From Flammeovirgaceae bacterium UBA1842 (GTDB lineage Bacteria; Bacteroidota; Bacteroidia; Cytophagales; Cyclobacteriaceae), in the NCBI GenBank assembly GCA_002338655.1, contig DDIU01000015.1, positions 262,131 through 326,130 on the forward strand: DNA of 64,000 bases, written 5' to 3'. The position numbers and the translations under genes were made by a program. Below the pieces are notes generated by a model. The model saw only the letters and a list, made by a program, of their open reading frames with translations, did no database searches and was not told the origin of the DNA. Shown here piece after piece: positions 46,632-56,109 of the stretch (within the stretch, counting starts at the first letter, position 1; each line of letters starts with the position of its first letter).

Positions 46632-47069
46632 TTAAGCAGTATTTTTTAGTTTTAATAAGAATATAGGCAAAGCCAACACCCATAAGACAATAAAACCCAG
46701 CGCAATAAAAATTAAGTATCCAAGATAGGTGAAATCATACATCTCCCCTGAATTGTTGACCTGAACAAAGGACATTGAAATCATAAAAAAGAAATTCAAA
46801 ACCACTGCAAAACTCATTAACCAACCGTAGACAAACTCAGCTATCTTATTCTCCCGATCCTTAAGCTTTCTGGCCACAATGTATAATGTGAAATTGGATA
46901 GGGTAATGATAACCAGCGATAAATAGAAAAACGATTCTCTCGAAATGTTACCGACATTATCTTGGATGTTAACGATTTGAGCTTCAGCAAAAGAAGCGTA
47001 GGTGTATAATAATACCGCCATTGTGATGAGTAGTGTTACGAACCAAAACGCTTTGATCAATTTATTCAT
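46632..47069 (-). CDS. Four-helix membrane protein, unknown function
   Basis: 145 residues with four hydrophobic segments (about 5-27, 44-66, 81-104 and 114-139) and short polar loops. No catalytic motif is apparent and I do not recognise a family. It is divergent from the hydroxylase-like gene at 47140 and stands apart from parE. Probably an inner-membrane protein. Confidence 0.75.
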   Translation of the reverse strand: MNKLIKAFWFVTLLITMAVLLYTYASFAEAQIVNIQDNVGNISRESFFYLSLVIITLSNFTLYIVARKLKDRENKIAEFVYGWLMSFAVVLNFFFMISMSFVQVNNSGEMYDFTYLGYLIFIALGFIVLWVLALPIFLLKLKNTA

Positions 47070-47139
47070 AGTCTTTTTCGTTTGCGCGAAGTTATATTTT
47101 TATTGTTAATTTTAGGTCTTCTAATACGATAAGTCTTTT

Positions 47140-48360
47140 ATGAATTTAAGTCCGATAATATTATCCATTCCCATTTACTTTTTACTTATTGGCATTGAGC
47201 TTATTATCCAAAAAATAACAAAAAAAGAGCTTTATAGGCTTAATGATGCTGTAACGAATATTTCATGTGGTATCACCCAACAACTCTCGGGTATTTTTCT
47301 AAAAGTACTTGGCGTTGGGGCGTATGCCTTGGTGTATGAACATTTTGCCGTATTTGATATTCCAACCAACTGGATGTCAATCGTAGCCTTATTTATTGGA
47401 GTGGATTTTTTCTATTATTGGGCACACAGAATGAGCCATGAAATCAATCTTTTTTGGGGCGGGCATGTGGTGCACCATCAAAGTGAGGACTATAATTTCT
47501 CCGTGGCCCTTCGTCAAGGATCTTTTCAAATAATATGGACTTTCTTCTTTTATTTCCCATTGGCAATAGCGGGATTTAACCCGATAGATTTTGTGTTTGT
47601 CTCTGCTTTGGTAACGGTATATCAATTTTGGATTCACACCGAGACAATTACTAAAATGGGCTGGTTTGAAAAAGTATTCAACACTCCCTCCCACCACCGG
47701 GTGCACCATGGACGAGATCCAAAATACATCGATAAAAACCATGCAGGTATGCTCATCATTTGGGACAAAATGTTTGGTACTTTTCAAGAAGAAGAGGAAA
47801 AGCCAACTTATGGTATAACCAAACCCATCAATAGTTGGAACCCAGTTTGGGTAAACCTCGACCATTATAGTCAGATGGCCAAACAGATAAAGACCATTAA
47901 AGGCTTTAGCAATAAGATGAAATTCCTCTTTTACAAGCCGGGATGGTTGCCCCCAGAGTTGGGTGGGTATCAGGCAGCCCCTGAAGTAGATAAATCAACC
48001 TATAAAAAGTTTGATACAAATGTCCCTACAAAGCTTAATTTGTATGTGCTATACCAATATGTTGTTGCGTTAGCAGGTACAGCTTTGTTTTTATTTAACT
48101 ACACCAAATTAGATTTAATTTTTCAGGGTATTGTGGTACTGGGCATTGTATCCACTATTGTACTAGCTGGTTTATTGCTTGAAAACAAACCCTGGGCTCC
48201 AATGATGGAACGAATGCGGATTTTAACCATTAGTATTGCAGGAATGTTAGCGATTTATTTTTTAGGCTTAAGCCTATGGTTTTATTTAATTCCGGCAGCC
48301 TATTTTCTAATCTCCCAGACCGTACTTCCACAACCAAAAACCAGATTAGCCAACGCATGA
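47140..48360 (+). CDS. Fatty acid hydroxylase/sterol desaturase family protein
   Basis: 406 residues with several membrane segments and the three histidine clusters of the di-iron membrane hydroxylases: HRMSHE (about residue 92), HVVHHQ (about 108) and HHRVHHGRD (about 186). These enzymes hydroxylate or desaturate lipids. The C-terminal third (about 290-400) adds further membrane helices. The stop overlaps the ATG of the lipoprotein gene (ATGA at 48357-48360). Substrate not determinable. Confidence 0.92.
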   Translation: MNLSPIILSIPIYFLLIGIELIIQKITKKELYRLNDAVTNISCGITQQLSGIFLKVLGVGAYALVYEHFAVFDIPTNWMSIVALFIGVDFFYYWAHRMSHEINLFWGGHVVHHQSEDYNFSVALRQGSFQIIWTFFFYFPLAIAGFNPIDFVFVSALVTVYQFWIHTETITKMGWFEKVFNTPSHHRVHHGRDPKYIDKNHAGMLIIWDKMFGTFQEEEEKPTYGITKPINSWNPVWVNLDHYSQMAKQIKTIKGFSNKMKFLFYKPGWLPPELGGYQAAPEVDKSTYKKFDTNVPTKLNLYVLYQYVVALAGTALFLFNYTKLDLIFQGIVVLGIVSTIVLAGLLLENKPWAPMMERMRILTISIAGMLAIYFLGLSLWFYLIPAAYFLISQTVLPQPKTRLANA

Positions 48361-48728
48361 GAACTATAATTTCCTTAATCCTACTGATTACCTTTATGGT
48401 AGGCTGTGACAAAAAAACAATAGATCTTGACAATTTTGATGAAGTTGCGTGGCAGCAAGATAAAAATGGCTGTAACTCCGTCCGTATAAACATGGTTGAT
48501 GCCTTGGAAGCTGATAAAGAGAAGTTAAAAGCCTTGAACCAAGATGAAATAATGGCTATTCTCGGAAAGCCAGATGCCAATGAACTTTATAAAAGGGGAC
48601 AAAATTTTCTGATCTATTTCATTACGCCTAAAAATTGTGGTGGTGATGAACCTAAAGAGCATAAATACCTCAGCATCCGTTTCACTGCTATGGGTTTGGC
48701 CAAAGAAGTGTTGGTCTACACCGAATAA
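48357..48728 (+). CDS. Small lipoprotein, unknown function
   Basis: 123 residues starting MRTIISLILLITFMVGCDKK, with lipobox MVGC at residues 14-17, so an anchored lipoprotein. The mature domain has LNQDEIMAILGKPDANELYK, which resembles SmpA/BamE-like folds found in short envelope lipoproteins, but I do not claim the family. The ATG at 48357 overlaps the upstream stop; an in-frame upstream start would destroy the signal peptide. Co-transcribed with the hydroxylase-like gene. Confidence 0.8.
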   Translation: MRTIISLILLITFMVGCDKKTIDLDNFDEVAWQQDKNGCNSVRINMVDALEADKEKLKALNQDEIMAILGKPDANELYKRGQNFLIYFITPKNCGGDEPKEHKYLSIRFTAMGLAKEVLVYTE

Positions 48729-48786
48729 ATTCTATTTACAATTCACTTTTTTTTCGTATCTTATTGGCTAAACCAAACATTAGCCT

Positions 48787-49215
48787 ATGAGCAGTATACA
48801 GTTTCATCCCAATGAGCTTCTTCTGATTTACAACGATCCGAACACTACCACAGGTAAACAAACCAGGGCCTACGCTAAATCTGTGTCCAACAATGTAAAT
48901 GAAGTTGATCTAAGCAATGTAAAACTAACCACTACCCTTTGGAAGGAAATTGTGAATAAGTTAAAAGTACATCCAGAAGATATTATGAATAAAGAGAGCC
49001 AGGAATATAGGGAGAAAATTCAGGGCAACAATTTTACTATGGATGGATTGTTACAAGTACTGGCCCAATCCCCACAACTATTGAGAGCTCCTATTGCCAT
49101 ATATCACAACAATGCCGTATTCTGCCAAAAACCCACTGATATACTGAAATTGGAAGACCAAAGCAGAGGCAGCAATAAAGTACCTCCTCATCTGCGCAGG
49201 GATTATAACGACTGA
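48787..49215 (+). CDS. ArsC/Spx-like thioredoxin-fold protein lacking the cysteine
   Basis: 142 residues with ArsC-family features: an N-terminal ELLLIYNDPNTTTGKQTRAY strand-loop-helix, and the C-terminal NNFTMDGLLQVLAQSPQLLR followed by APIAIY. The loop that normally has the catalytic Cys (NPxCxxCR-like) is DPNTTTGKQ here, so arsenate reduction is not expected. It may be a structural or regulatory relative. Its 3' end overlaps the convergent gene by 13 bp. Confidence 0.75.
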   Translation: MSSIQFHPNELLLIYNDPNTTTGKQTRAYAKSVSNNVNEVDLSNVKLTTTLWKEIVNKLKVHPEDIMNKESQEYREKIQGNNFTMDGLLQVLAQSPQLLRAPIAIYHNNAVFCQKPTDILKLEDQSRGSNKVPPHLRRDYND

Positions 49216-49592
49216 TCAGGCCCAGAAATATGTAAGTCTACGGTGGTAGAGTCCCGTTGCACATTTATTTCAAACAAATACTGATGGGTAGCCCATTCTG
49301 TTTGTTTAAACTGTTCGAATGTGGTGATTAACTTATTGTCTTTATAAACTAAGAATATATTTAATCCCATTTTTCTAAAAGTAGCGGTCTCCCTCCGTTC
49401 TCCATTGTAAACCGTGAGGGTGTCCGTGCTTCCTTCTGCTGTTTGTTTGATTTTGATCCTATTTAATTCCACACCACGAGGGCGTACGATAAATTGATCT
49501 TTAAACAAAAGCTCCCTGAGTGAGTTTTTGGAAGAAAACCCGATAATCAGGATCAGTACTGTAATACCTAAAATCCAAAAGAATGCTTTCAT
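49203..49592 (-). CDS. Membrane-anchored hypothetical protein
   Basis: 129 residues: one N-terminal hydrophobic helix (about 3-19) and a beta-rich mature part with VELNRIKIKQTAEG and DSTTVDLHISG. No family is recognised. The ATG overlaps the stop of the CvfB-like gene (ATGA at 49589-49592), so the two are translationally coupled. Confidence 0.7.
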   Translation of the reverse strand: MKAFFWILGITVLILIIGFSSKNSLRELLFKDQFIVRPRGVELNRIKIKQTAEGSTDTLTVYNGERRETATFRKMGLNIFLVYKDNKLITTFEQFKQTEWATHQYLFEINVQRDSTTVDLHISGPDQSL

Positions 49593-50416
49593 TCAATTAA
49601 TTTTATGCCTTCATCGGTAATTTCAATTTTCTTTTGTTTGTAAAGGCCACCTGCTGCTTTTTTAAACGATTTCTTACTCATTTTTAGACGCTCCATGATT
49701 TCTTCCGGATCTGATTTATCATTGATGGAAATATAGCCATCATGTTTAATCAGCAAATCCAATAATTTTTTAGTGTTTTCATCAATGGCTTCTACCCCTA
49801 CATGCCCTATTCGCAGGTCGATCTTGTCGTCATCCCTGAGCTTCTTGATAAATCCACGCATTGTGTCCCCAACCCGGATAGTGTCAAAAACTTCATTCTT
49901 ATAAATCATACCTGAATAGCTTTGATTGACAACGGCCATATAACCTATGTCGGTTATTCCATATACGAGTAAATCCACTTCCATTCCTTCTTTAAGCTCT
50001 GAGAAATCGCGCTTAAAAAAAGCATACAACTTGCTCACCCCTACCAAACGATCGGTTTTTTCATCCAAACAAATCTTTACCACATGTCTATCACCCACAC
50101 GAAAATCCTTATGCTGCTCTTTAATGGGCACAAAAAGATCTTTCTCCAATCCCCAATTAAGAAATGCTCCGTGGGGGGCAATATCCGTCACCTCAAGGGC
50201 CACAAAATCGCCCAATTTACCAAAAGGCTTCAAGGTAGTGGCGATCAGACGATCTTCAGAATCCTTGTACAGAAACACCTCTATCTCATCCCCTACAGCA
50301 GTACCTTCCGGTACATACTTGATGGGCAAAAGTATTTCCCCTCTTTCAGAATCTAGGTAAAGGCCAAAATCAACCTCTTTAACCACTTCTAGTTTGTAAT
50401 AATCCCCAATATGCAT
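49589..50416 (-). CDS. CvfB-family S1 RNA-binding protein
   Basis: 275 residues with the CvfB arrangement: three S1-like beta barrels (about 1-60, 65-130 and 145-205; GAFLNWGLEKDLFVP is typical) and a C-terminal winged-helix region with DGYISINDKSDPEEI and MSKKSFKKAAGGLYKQ. Related proteins bind RNA and influence virulence or translation-related regulation in Staphylococcus. The role here is unknown. Coupled to the small membrane protein gene after it. Confidence 0.9.
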   Translation of the reverse strand: MHIGDYYKLEVVKEVDFGLYLDSERGEILLPIKYVPEGTAVGDEIEVFLYKDSEDRLIATTLKPFGKLGDFVALEVTDIAPHGAFLNWGLEKDLFVPIKEQHKDFRVGDRHVVKICLDEKTDRLVGVSKLYAFFKRDFSELKEGMEVDLLVYGITDIGYMAVVNQSYSGMIYKNEVFDTIRVGDTMRGFIKKLRDDDKIDLRIGHVGVEAIDENTKKLLDLLIKHDGYISINDKSDPEEIMERLKMSKKSFKKAAGGLYKQKKIEITDEGIKLIE

Positions 50417-50461
50417 GTCGGCAATTTAACAACATTTGAGGTCACAAGGAGCAAAATTTTA

Positions 50462-50469
50462 TATATTTG
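50462..50469 (+). promoter_or_regulatory. Promoter -7 box for the 3-hydroxyacyl-CoA dehydrogenase gene
   Basis: TATATTTG matches TAnnTTTG and lies 36 bp before the start codon at 50506. Confidence 0.55.
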
Positions 50470-50505
50470 CCAGCCTAAAACAATTACCAATAAGAAAAAT
50501 ACTCT

Positions 50506-51396
50506 ATGAAAAATATTGCAGTAATAGGATCAGGAACAATGGGCAATGGTATTGCTCATGTATTTGCTCAAAACGGATATAACGTTGCCCTGATTGACAT
50601 ATCGGCACCTGCTTTGGAGAAAGCAGTAGCTACCATTACCAAAAATCTTGACAGACAACTGAGCAAAGGAGCTATTACTGAAACGGATAAGGCCAATGCC
50701 TTAAGCAACATCACTACCTATACTGAAACAAAAGAAGGTGTTAAGAATGCTGATTTGGTGGTAGAGGCCGCCACAGAAAACATTGATCTTAAGTTAAAGA
50801 TATTTAAAAGCCTGGATGAAATTTGTGATAAAAACACCATTCTAGCCACTAATACCTCTTCCATATCCATTACAAAAATTGCGGCCGTTACGAACCGGGC
50901 AGATAAGGTGATAGGCATGCACTTCATGAACCCTGTACCTGTAATGAAATTGGTAGAAGTAATCCGCGGATACAATACCAGTGACAAAGTGACTGCTGAT
51001 ATCATGGAAATGAGCAAGAAATTGGGAAAAGTACCTGTTGAGGTGAATGACTACCCCGGTTTTATTGCCAACAGGATTTTGATGCCCATGATCAATGAAG
51101 CTATTTACTCATTGTATGAAGGCGTAGCGGGTGTTGAGGAAATTGATACGGTAATGAAATTAGGGATGGCTCACCCAATGGGGCCATTACAACTCGCTGA
51201 TTTTATAGGCCTTGATGTATGTCTATCTATTCTTCATGTATTACACGATGGATTTGGCAACCCTAAATACGCCCCTTGTCCGCTACTTGTAAATATGGTG
51301 GAAGCAGGCCATAAAGGTGTGAAAAGCGGAAGTGGATTTTACACTTGGGGACATGGTACTAAAGATCTGATTGTTGCGGATAGGTTTAGTAAATAA
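50506..51396 (+). CDS. 3-hydroxybutyryl-CoA dehydrogenase
   Basis: 296 residues of the short 3-hydroxyacyl-CoA dehydrogenase type. NAD-binding GSGTMGNGIAHVFA (about residues 8-21), catalytic-region GMHFMNPVPVMKLVEVI (His near 138) and GFIANRILMPMINEA are all present; the C-terminal dimerisation domain is complete. It reduces acetoacetyl-CoA or oxidises 3-hydroxybutyryl-CoA. No enoyl-CoA hydratase or thiolase is adjacent, so it stands alone. Preceded by its own promoter. Confidence 0.95.
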   Translation: MKNIAVIGSGTMGNGIAHVFAQNGYNVALIDISAPALEKAVATITKNLDRQLSKGAITETDKANALSNITTYTETKEGVKNADLVVEAATENIDLKLKIFKSLDEICDKNTILATNTSSISITKIAAVTNRADKVIGMHFMNPVPVMKLVEVIRGYNTSDKVTADIMEMSKKLGKVPVEVNDYPGFIANRILMPMINEAIYSLYEGVAGVEEIDTVMKLGMAHPMGPLQLADFIGLDVCLSILHVLHDGFGNPKYAPCPLLVNMVEAGHKGVKSGSGFYTWGHGTKDLIVADRFSK

Positions 51397-51584
51397 TTTG
51401 ATGATAGGTTAATTTGATGATGTGACAATTGCATTTTATTGTCAGTTACCGTGAACCATCACACTAGAAGATACTTGATGATCTCTGTAATACTCTTTAT
51501 AAACGAGGATTATTGGATTTATATCAGATAAGTATTTTGACAATTAACCAGCATTTTCAAATTGTCTAATTATTCAAATCGAAT

Positions 51585-52178
51585 TTACTTACAATATTTC
51601 TTGATCAGTTCATCTGCCTTTTCAACGCCTAAAGTTCTGGCCATTCTAAAATCTGCACAGGCCTTGCTGGTTTGTCTGCCATAAATCCTTAGTGATCCAC
51701 GGGAAAGGTAGGCTTCGGCATATTCCTTATTCACACTTATGGCAGCATTATAGGCAGCTAAAGCATCTTGTAAATTGCCCAATTTTTGATTTGCCTTACC
51801 CTTAAGAGTGAAAGCCGTGGCATTATTTTCGTCAAGTTTCAGCACTTTCTCTGCATAGAATATTGTGTTCTCATAGTCATGCAGACGATCGTAGTAATCT
51901 GCCGTGAGGCTCAGAAGTGCATTAACATTCAAAGGGTCGATTTTAATAACTAGATTGAAATCTTCCAATGCCTCCTTATGTTTGCCCAGCTCTTCGTAGG
52001 CCCGACCCCTGTTGTATATGGTTTTTATGTCACGTGGTTCTGTTGATAGGTAAATAGTATAGGATTCAATCGCCTTCTCATATTCACCATTATTGAAATA
52101 TACATCCCCTTGTTGAGAATTTTCGTTTTTGCAGGCAAATGCCAATAATATAAATCCAAAAAATAATAATCCCCTCAT
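51585..52178 (-). CDS. TPR lipoprotein
   Basis: 197 residues with a signal ending ILLAFACKNEN, Cys16 as a probable lipid site, and about four TPR repeats (for example NGEYEKAIESYTIYLSTEPR, HKEALEDFNLVIKIDPLNVN). The role is probably scaffolding in the envelope. The 188 bp before it (51397-51584) hold no recognisable gene. It follows the alpha/beta hydrolase-like gene by 48 bp and may be co-transcribed. Confidence 0.85.
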   Translation of the reverse strand: MRGLLFFGFILLAFACKNENSQQGDVYFNNGEYEKAIESYTIYLSTEPRDIKTIYNRGRAYEELGKHKEALEDFNLVIKIDPLNVNALLSLTADYYDRLHDYENTIFYAEKVLKLDENNATAFTLKGKANQKLGNLQDALAAYNAAISVNKEYAEAYLSRGSLRIYGRQTSKACADFRMARTLGVEKADELIKKYCK

Positions 52179-52226
52179 TGCGCTATTTAAATAAAAATTA
52201 GCTGCAAATGTAAAGAATTATTTAAT

Positions 52227-52973
52227 TCAAATGGTTTTTAAGAAGGCTTTTACTGCTTGCCAATACCCCTCGGAATCAGGGTACTGTGACCATAAGGCCT
52301 TTGACCCATGGTTTCCCACTGATTCAGGTAAATAATATGTTTTCTTATCGGATAAAATAGAAACATATATTCCCCACCAGCCATTTTTTTCTGATTTTGC
52401 GGATGTTATAAAAGTTGGTTTTGCGATTTTAACGGCATCCGAGGTAATAAAATCCCTCGGCTTGCCTTGTGAAGTAAAATATTCAGCTGGAGAAAAAGCC
52501 AATACCCCATCGATCTGATCTCCAATTTGACCTGCCAGCTTAAGTGCTAAGGCAGATGAATAGGAACTCCCCCAAATAATTAATTTTCCCTGGGCAAAAT
52601 GTCTTTTCGCATATTGAACGGCAGCACGCATATCTTGCATAGCATCAACATACTGGGTGGCCTTCATGGCTTTTACGGCATTTAACTTAGTGAGATTGGT
52701 TACATTATTGATAGCACCACCAGATCTAAGATCAACGGCCATACAGTTATAACCAAGTGTATTCAATATTGGAGCGATCTCATTGTATTCTCCCCTGCTC
52801 CAATTGGCTTGGTGAAACAATACTATGAAGGGAGCTGATTTCTCATGAATCTGATACAGATCAGCACTGATAATAATACCATCCTCTGAGGGGAATGTGA
52901 TCATCTTGTCCAAAGATTGGGATACCGCCCAGTGACTTGCCAACAAAAACAAAATACACAGTGAGCTTTTCAT
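52227..52973 (-). CDS. Secreted alpha/beta-hydrolase-fold protein
   Basis: 248 residues when started at ATG 52973 (MKSSLCILFLLASHWAVSQS), which gives a proper signal peptide; a longer frame exists but adds a non-signal extension. The nucleophile elbow is WGSSYSSAL (GxSxS in place of GxSxG), preceded by LFHQANWSRGEY and followed by a His near the C-terminus (GNHGSKALW). Likely an esterase or dienelactone-hydrolase-like enzyme, with substrate unknown. Confidence 0.85.
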   Translation of the reverse strand: MKSSLCILFLLASHWAVSQSLDKMITFPSEDGIIISADLYQIHEKSAPFIVLFHQANWSRGEYNEIAPILNTLGYNCMAVDLRSGGAINNVTNLTKLNAVKAMKATQYVDAMQDMRAAVQYAKRHFAQGKLIIWGSSYSSALALKLAGQIGDQIDGVLAFSPAEYFTSQGKPRDFITSDAVKIAKPTFITSAKSEKNGWWGIYVSILSDKKTYYLPESVGNHGSKALWSQYPDSEGYWQAVKAFLKTI

Positions 52974-53031
52974 TTTATGAATATAACCTAAAAAAATAGG
53001 ATCACCGAAAAATAATCGGATCAATTGATTT

Positions 53032-53853
53032 TTATTTTATCTTACTCGTTACAGGGTGCTTCACATTGCTAAAATCTGATAGCTCCACACTAACATTTCC
53101 AATAAACATCTTCGCCTGTACCTTCAGTGGAATTTTATTTTTATCATCAGTTACCCAGGCCAACACCGAGTCCTCACCATCAAAAAGTTCATTGTCAGGT
53201 ACTACAGGTGCTATTCTGATCGCATGAAATTTTCCTGCTTTCGTTTTTATTTTTTCTTTGCCCCTATAGATCATTTCCAGATCATAGAAGGCATCTTCAA
53301 AGAATCCGCTAATGGTAAACCTGTCCCCTTTTTTCATTTTTGAAAAATCGATAGTCCTCAAATAAAGGGCACCGGCCATCATATCACGGACACTGCTATC
53401 AGTGGCCACAAATATTTTAGGCTCCTTAAAGCCTCCGTTTTCCTTATCCACTACTTTGGCTTCTATCAATTTTACCCGATGGTCGAACCGCACCACTTCA
53501 TCTTTACGATAGTTGCCTTCTCTGATATTTCTATATGAAATGTGCGGCAAAAGTGCTGCTGAATCCACATAAGCACCCCAGTGATCATTTACTTTAGCCA
53601 CCCAATCGACCATCCCACTTGTCCGGCCAAAAATATCGACCTTATAGCATTTTCTATGATTGATTTTATAGAATTTGTCATCAATTATCATTTCGGCTTC
53701 ACCTATAGGGAAAATTCCGAAATTGATTTTAAACTCCAGTTTTTCACCTCTACCAAAGCTATCATAATCAACATTTTGATATTGAACCTGATCATCGGCT
53801 GTAAATGCCGAGATTATTAGGGCGAGGAAAGGTAAAATGATTAGCTTTTTCAT
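53032..53853 (-). CDS. DUF3108 domain protein
   Basis: 273 residues with a signal peptide (about 1-18) and the DUF3108 pattern: GEKLEFKINFGIFPIGEAEM near residue 36-55 and later KGDRFTISGFFEDAFYDLEM. Such proteins have a beta-rich fold in the periplasm or outer envelope; function is not established. It is 58 bp before the alpha/beta-hydrolase gene. Confidence 0.88.
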   Translation of the reverse strand: MKKLIILPFLALIISAFTADDQVQYQNVDYDSFGRGEKLEFKINFGIFPIGEAEMIIDDKFYKINHRKCYKVDIFGRTSGMVDWVAKVNDHWGAYVDSAALLPHISYRNIREGNYRKDEVVRFDHRVKLIEAKVVDKENGGFKEPKIFVATDSSVRDMMAGALYLRTIDFSKMKKGDRFTISGFFEDAFYDLEMIYRGKEKIKTKAGKFHAIRIAPVVPDNELFDGEDSVLAWVTDDKNKIPLKVQAKMFIGNVSVELSDFSNVKHPVTSKIK

Positions 53854-53904
53854 AATGACAACTATCCGTTTATACTAGGCTGCCTTACAAAGTAAATGCC
53901 AGCT

Positions 53905-54717
53905 TTAAGCAGAAACGTTATTTTCCCTTAATGCGTCATTCAAAGACGTTTTTTTATCTGTACTTTCTTTTCTCTTACCAATAATTAAAGCACATGGCAC
54001 CTGAAAGTCACCGGCCTTGAAGGTTTTGGTATAAGAACCAGGGATCACTACTGACCTCTCTGGAACATATCCACGAGTCTCAACAGGTTTATCACCCGTT
54101 ACATCAATGATCTTTGAACTGGCAGTAAGCACCACATTGGCACCCAAGACAGCCTCTTTACCTATCCTTACCCCTTCTACTATAATGCAACGTGAACCGA
54201 TGAAAGCATTGTCTTCTATAATAACCGGAGCTGCTTGAACCGGCTCCAATACACCTCCAATACCCACCCCTCCACTTAAATGCACGTTTTTTCCGATTTG
54301 CGCACAGCTACCAACAGTAGCCCAAGTATCTACCATTGTACCTTCATCTACATAAGCACCGATATTGACATAGGAGGGCATAAGTATTACTCCATTACTT
54401 ATAAAAGAACCGTAACGCGCCACTGCAGGGGGAACAACCCTCACACCCAATTTCTCATAATTATTTTTAAGCCTGATCTTATCATGGTATTCAAACGGGC
54501 CTACCTCAATGGTCTTCATTTCCCTAAGTGGAAAGTAAAGGATAACGGCCTTCTTGATCCATTCATTGACTTTCCAGCCCAACACATCAGGTTCCGCAAC
54601 ACGCCTAATTCCATTATCAAGATCATCTACAGTAGTCTTAATGGCTATTTGTACTTCCTTAACTTTGAGCAACGAGCGGTCATCCCATGCTTTTTCTACT
54701 AATTCCTTTAATTCCAT
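53905..54717 (-). CDS. dapD: Tetrahydrodipicolinate N-succinyltransferase
   Basis: 270 residues. Left-handed beta-helix hexapeptide repeats run over about 105-225 (VNIGAYVDEGTMVDTWATVG, GSCAQIGKNVHLSGGVGIGG), with the C-terminal GYVPERSVVIPGSYTKTF. It transfers succinyl from succinyl-CoA to tetrahydrodipicolinate in the succinylase branch of lysine and diaminopimelate synthesis. Length and motifs fit the family well. Confidence 0.97.
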   Translation of the reverse strand: MELKELVEKAWDDRSLLKVKEVQIAIKTTVDDLDNGIRRVAEPDVLGWKVNEWIKKAVILYFPLREMKTIEVGPFEYHDKIRLKNNYEKLGVRVVPPAVARYGSFISNGVILMPSYVNIGAYVDEGTMVDTWATVGSCAQIGKNVHLSGGVGIGGVLEPVQAAPVIIEDNAFIGSRCIIVEGVRIGKEAVLGANVVLTASSKIIDVTGDKPVETRGYVPERSVVIPGSYTKTFKAGDFQVPCALIIGKRKESTDKKTSLNDALRENNVSA

Positions 54718-54752
54718 TTATGATTAACGATTTATCCTTATAATTACCTGTA

Positions 54753-55862
54753 ATGGAACTACAAAAACTTGTGATAGCCTCAGTACTCAAACCGGTAACT
54801 GATACAAGAATGTATGAGAAATTTGGCCGTTCCATCAGCCAAGCAAAGAAATATGAGGTAAATATCATAGGTTTTTATTCAAAAAAAATACCTAACGCTG
54901 ACAATATTTATTTCCACCCCATATTTAAATTCAAAAGAATCGGTATAAAAAGGATTTTGGCCCCTCTTCAATATTTAGTTAAATTATTGGCCATCAGACC
55001 TGTAGTTATAATAATCACTACCCATGAATTATTAATTCCATCCCTAATATTTAAAGTGTTTTTTAGGGCAAAATTAATTTATGATGTCAGGGAAAATTAC
55101 TTTCTAAATATCAGACATACCAATGCGTTTCCCAACATACTTAGGGATATCATAGCTTACTGGGTAAGGTTCAAAGAAACTTTGACCAGTTCTTATGTTC
55201 AGCATTTCACCCTAGCTGAAAAATGTTATGAAAATGAACTAACGTTTATTGGAAATAAATATAATATTATTGAGAATAAAGCTCTTTCTTTACTGTCAAA
55301 ATCCGAAAGGGCTACCGATAAAAATAATGAAGTGACTAAGTTGGTTTTTACTGGCACATTGGCTGAAAGTACTGGTGTGTTTCATTGTATCAAATTGGCT
55401 CAAAATTTACATCAAATGGATGACTCCATTACACTCAACATCATAGGTTATTGCAGTTCAAAAGCTGAATTGGTGAGGATTAAGAATGCCATAAATAACA
55501 AGCCCTATATCACACTTCAAGGTGGTGATAATTTAGTGGAGCACTCCGCAATATTGGATGCAATCAATAACGCTGATTTTGGTTTGATTTATTATCCTCC
55601 GAATGTAGCCAATGACAATGCAATCCCCACAAAATTGTATGAATATCTAAGTGCTGAATTGCCCATACTTATGGAAGATAAACCATCTTTTATTTCAATA
55701 ACCGCCAAATACCCAGCTGCAATAGTTATAGATTTTAATGACTATAATAGCGAACAAATACTAGCTCAGATGCGAAGCGCTAATTTCTATGCAACCAAGC
55801 CCGGAAGTGAGGTTTTATGGAGGTCAGAAGAGGTTAAATTGTTAATGATAATTAATTCATAA
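54753..55862 (+). CDS. GT-B glycosyltransferase-like protein
   Basis: 369 residues resembling group 4 glycosyltransferases: an N-terminal Rossmann-like half with IIITTHELLIPSLIFKVFFR and LIYDVRENYF, and a C-terminal half with KLVFTGTLAESTGVFHCIKL and AIPTKLYEYLSAELPIL near residue 300. The EX7E region is DNAIPTKLYEYLSAE. Donor and acceptor unknown. Divergent from dapD, with only 35 bp between them. Confidence 0.85.
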   Translation: MELQKLVIASVLKPVTDTRMYEKFGRSISQAKKYEVNIIGFYSKKIPNADNIYFHPIFKFKRIGIKRILAPLQYLVKLLAIRPVVIIITTHELLIPSLIFKVFFRAKLIYDVRENYFLNIRHTNAFPNILRDIIAYWVRFKETLTSSYVQHFTLAEKCYENELTFIGNKYNIIENKALSLLSKSERATDKNNEVTKLVFTGTLAESTGVFHCIKLAQNLHQMDDSITLNIIGYCSSKAELVRIKNAINNKPYITLQGGDNLVEHSAILDAINNADFGLIYYPPNVANDNAIPTKLYEYLSAELPILMEDKPSFISITAKYPAAIVIDFNDYNSEQILAQMRSANFYATKPGSEVLWRSEEVKLLMIINS

Positions 55863-55990
55863 CTATATTATTATCAATGCTTTATATAATGTCAATTTAT
55901 CTGATCATCTAAATAGATAAATCACTCGAAAGGCCTATTTTTTAATCATTCTGATCCATTAAATTCACCCCACACATTTATTCCCCATTT

Positions 55991-56004
55991 TTAGGCAAGC
56001 CTAA
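55991..56004. promoter_or_regulatory. Putative DtxR/MntR-type operator O1
   Basis: TTAGGCAAGCCTAA is close to the half-site pattern TTAGG...CCTAA of DtxR-family boxes. It lies 130 bp before the metal regulator gene. Confidence 0.5.
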
Positions 56005-56088
56005 CAAATACGAGTTGATAGCTAAAATGCCTTCAATTACATAGACAGTAAAGCTTTTTTATTTTTTTAATAATAAATGAAAAATATT

Positions 56089-56104
56089 TTTAGGTTAATC
56101 TAAA
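56089..56104. promoter_or_regulatory. Putative DtxR/MntR-type operator O2
   Basis: TTTAGGTTAATCTAAA is an imperfect palindrome of the DtxR/MntR kind. It lies immediately upstream of the -7 box at 56110-56117, so a bound repressor would block polymerase. Confidence 0.55.
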
Positions 56105-56109
56105 TGTAT

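Noticed and set aside
48276..48356. Longer N-terminus for the small lipoprotein
   Set aside because: It would hide the signal peptide and lipobox and overlap the hydroxylase gene by more than 80 bp; ATG at 48357 overlaps the stop as ATGA.
49947..50360. 137-residue plus-strand frame antisense to the CvfB-like gene
   Set aside because: The opposite strand holds a clear S1-domain protein with normal length.
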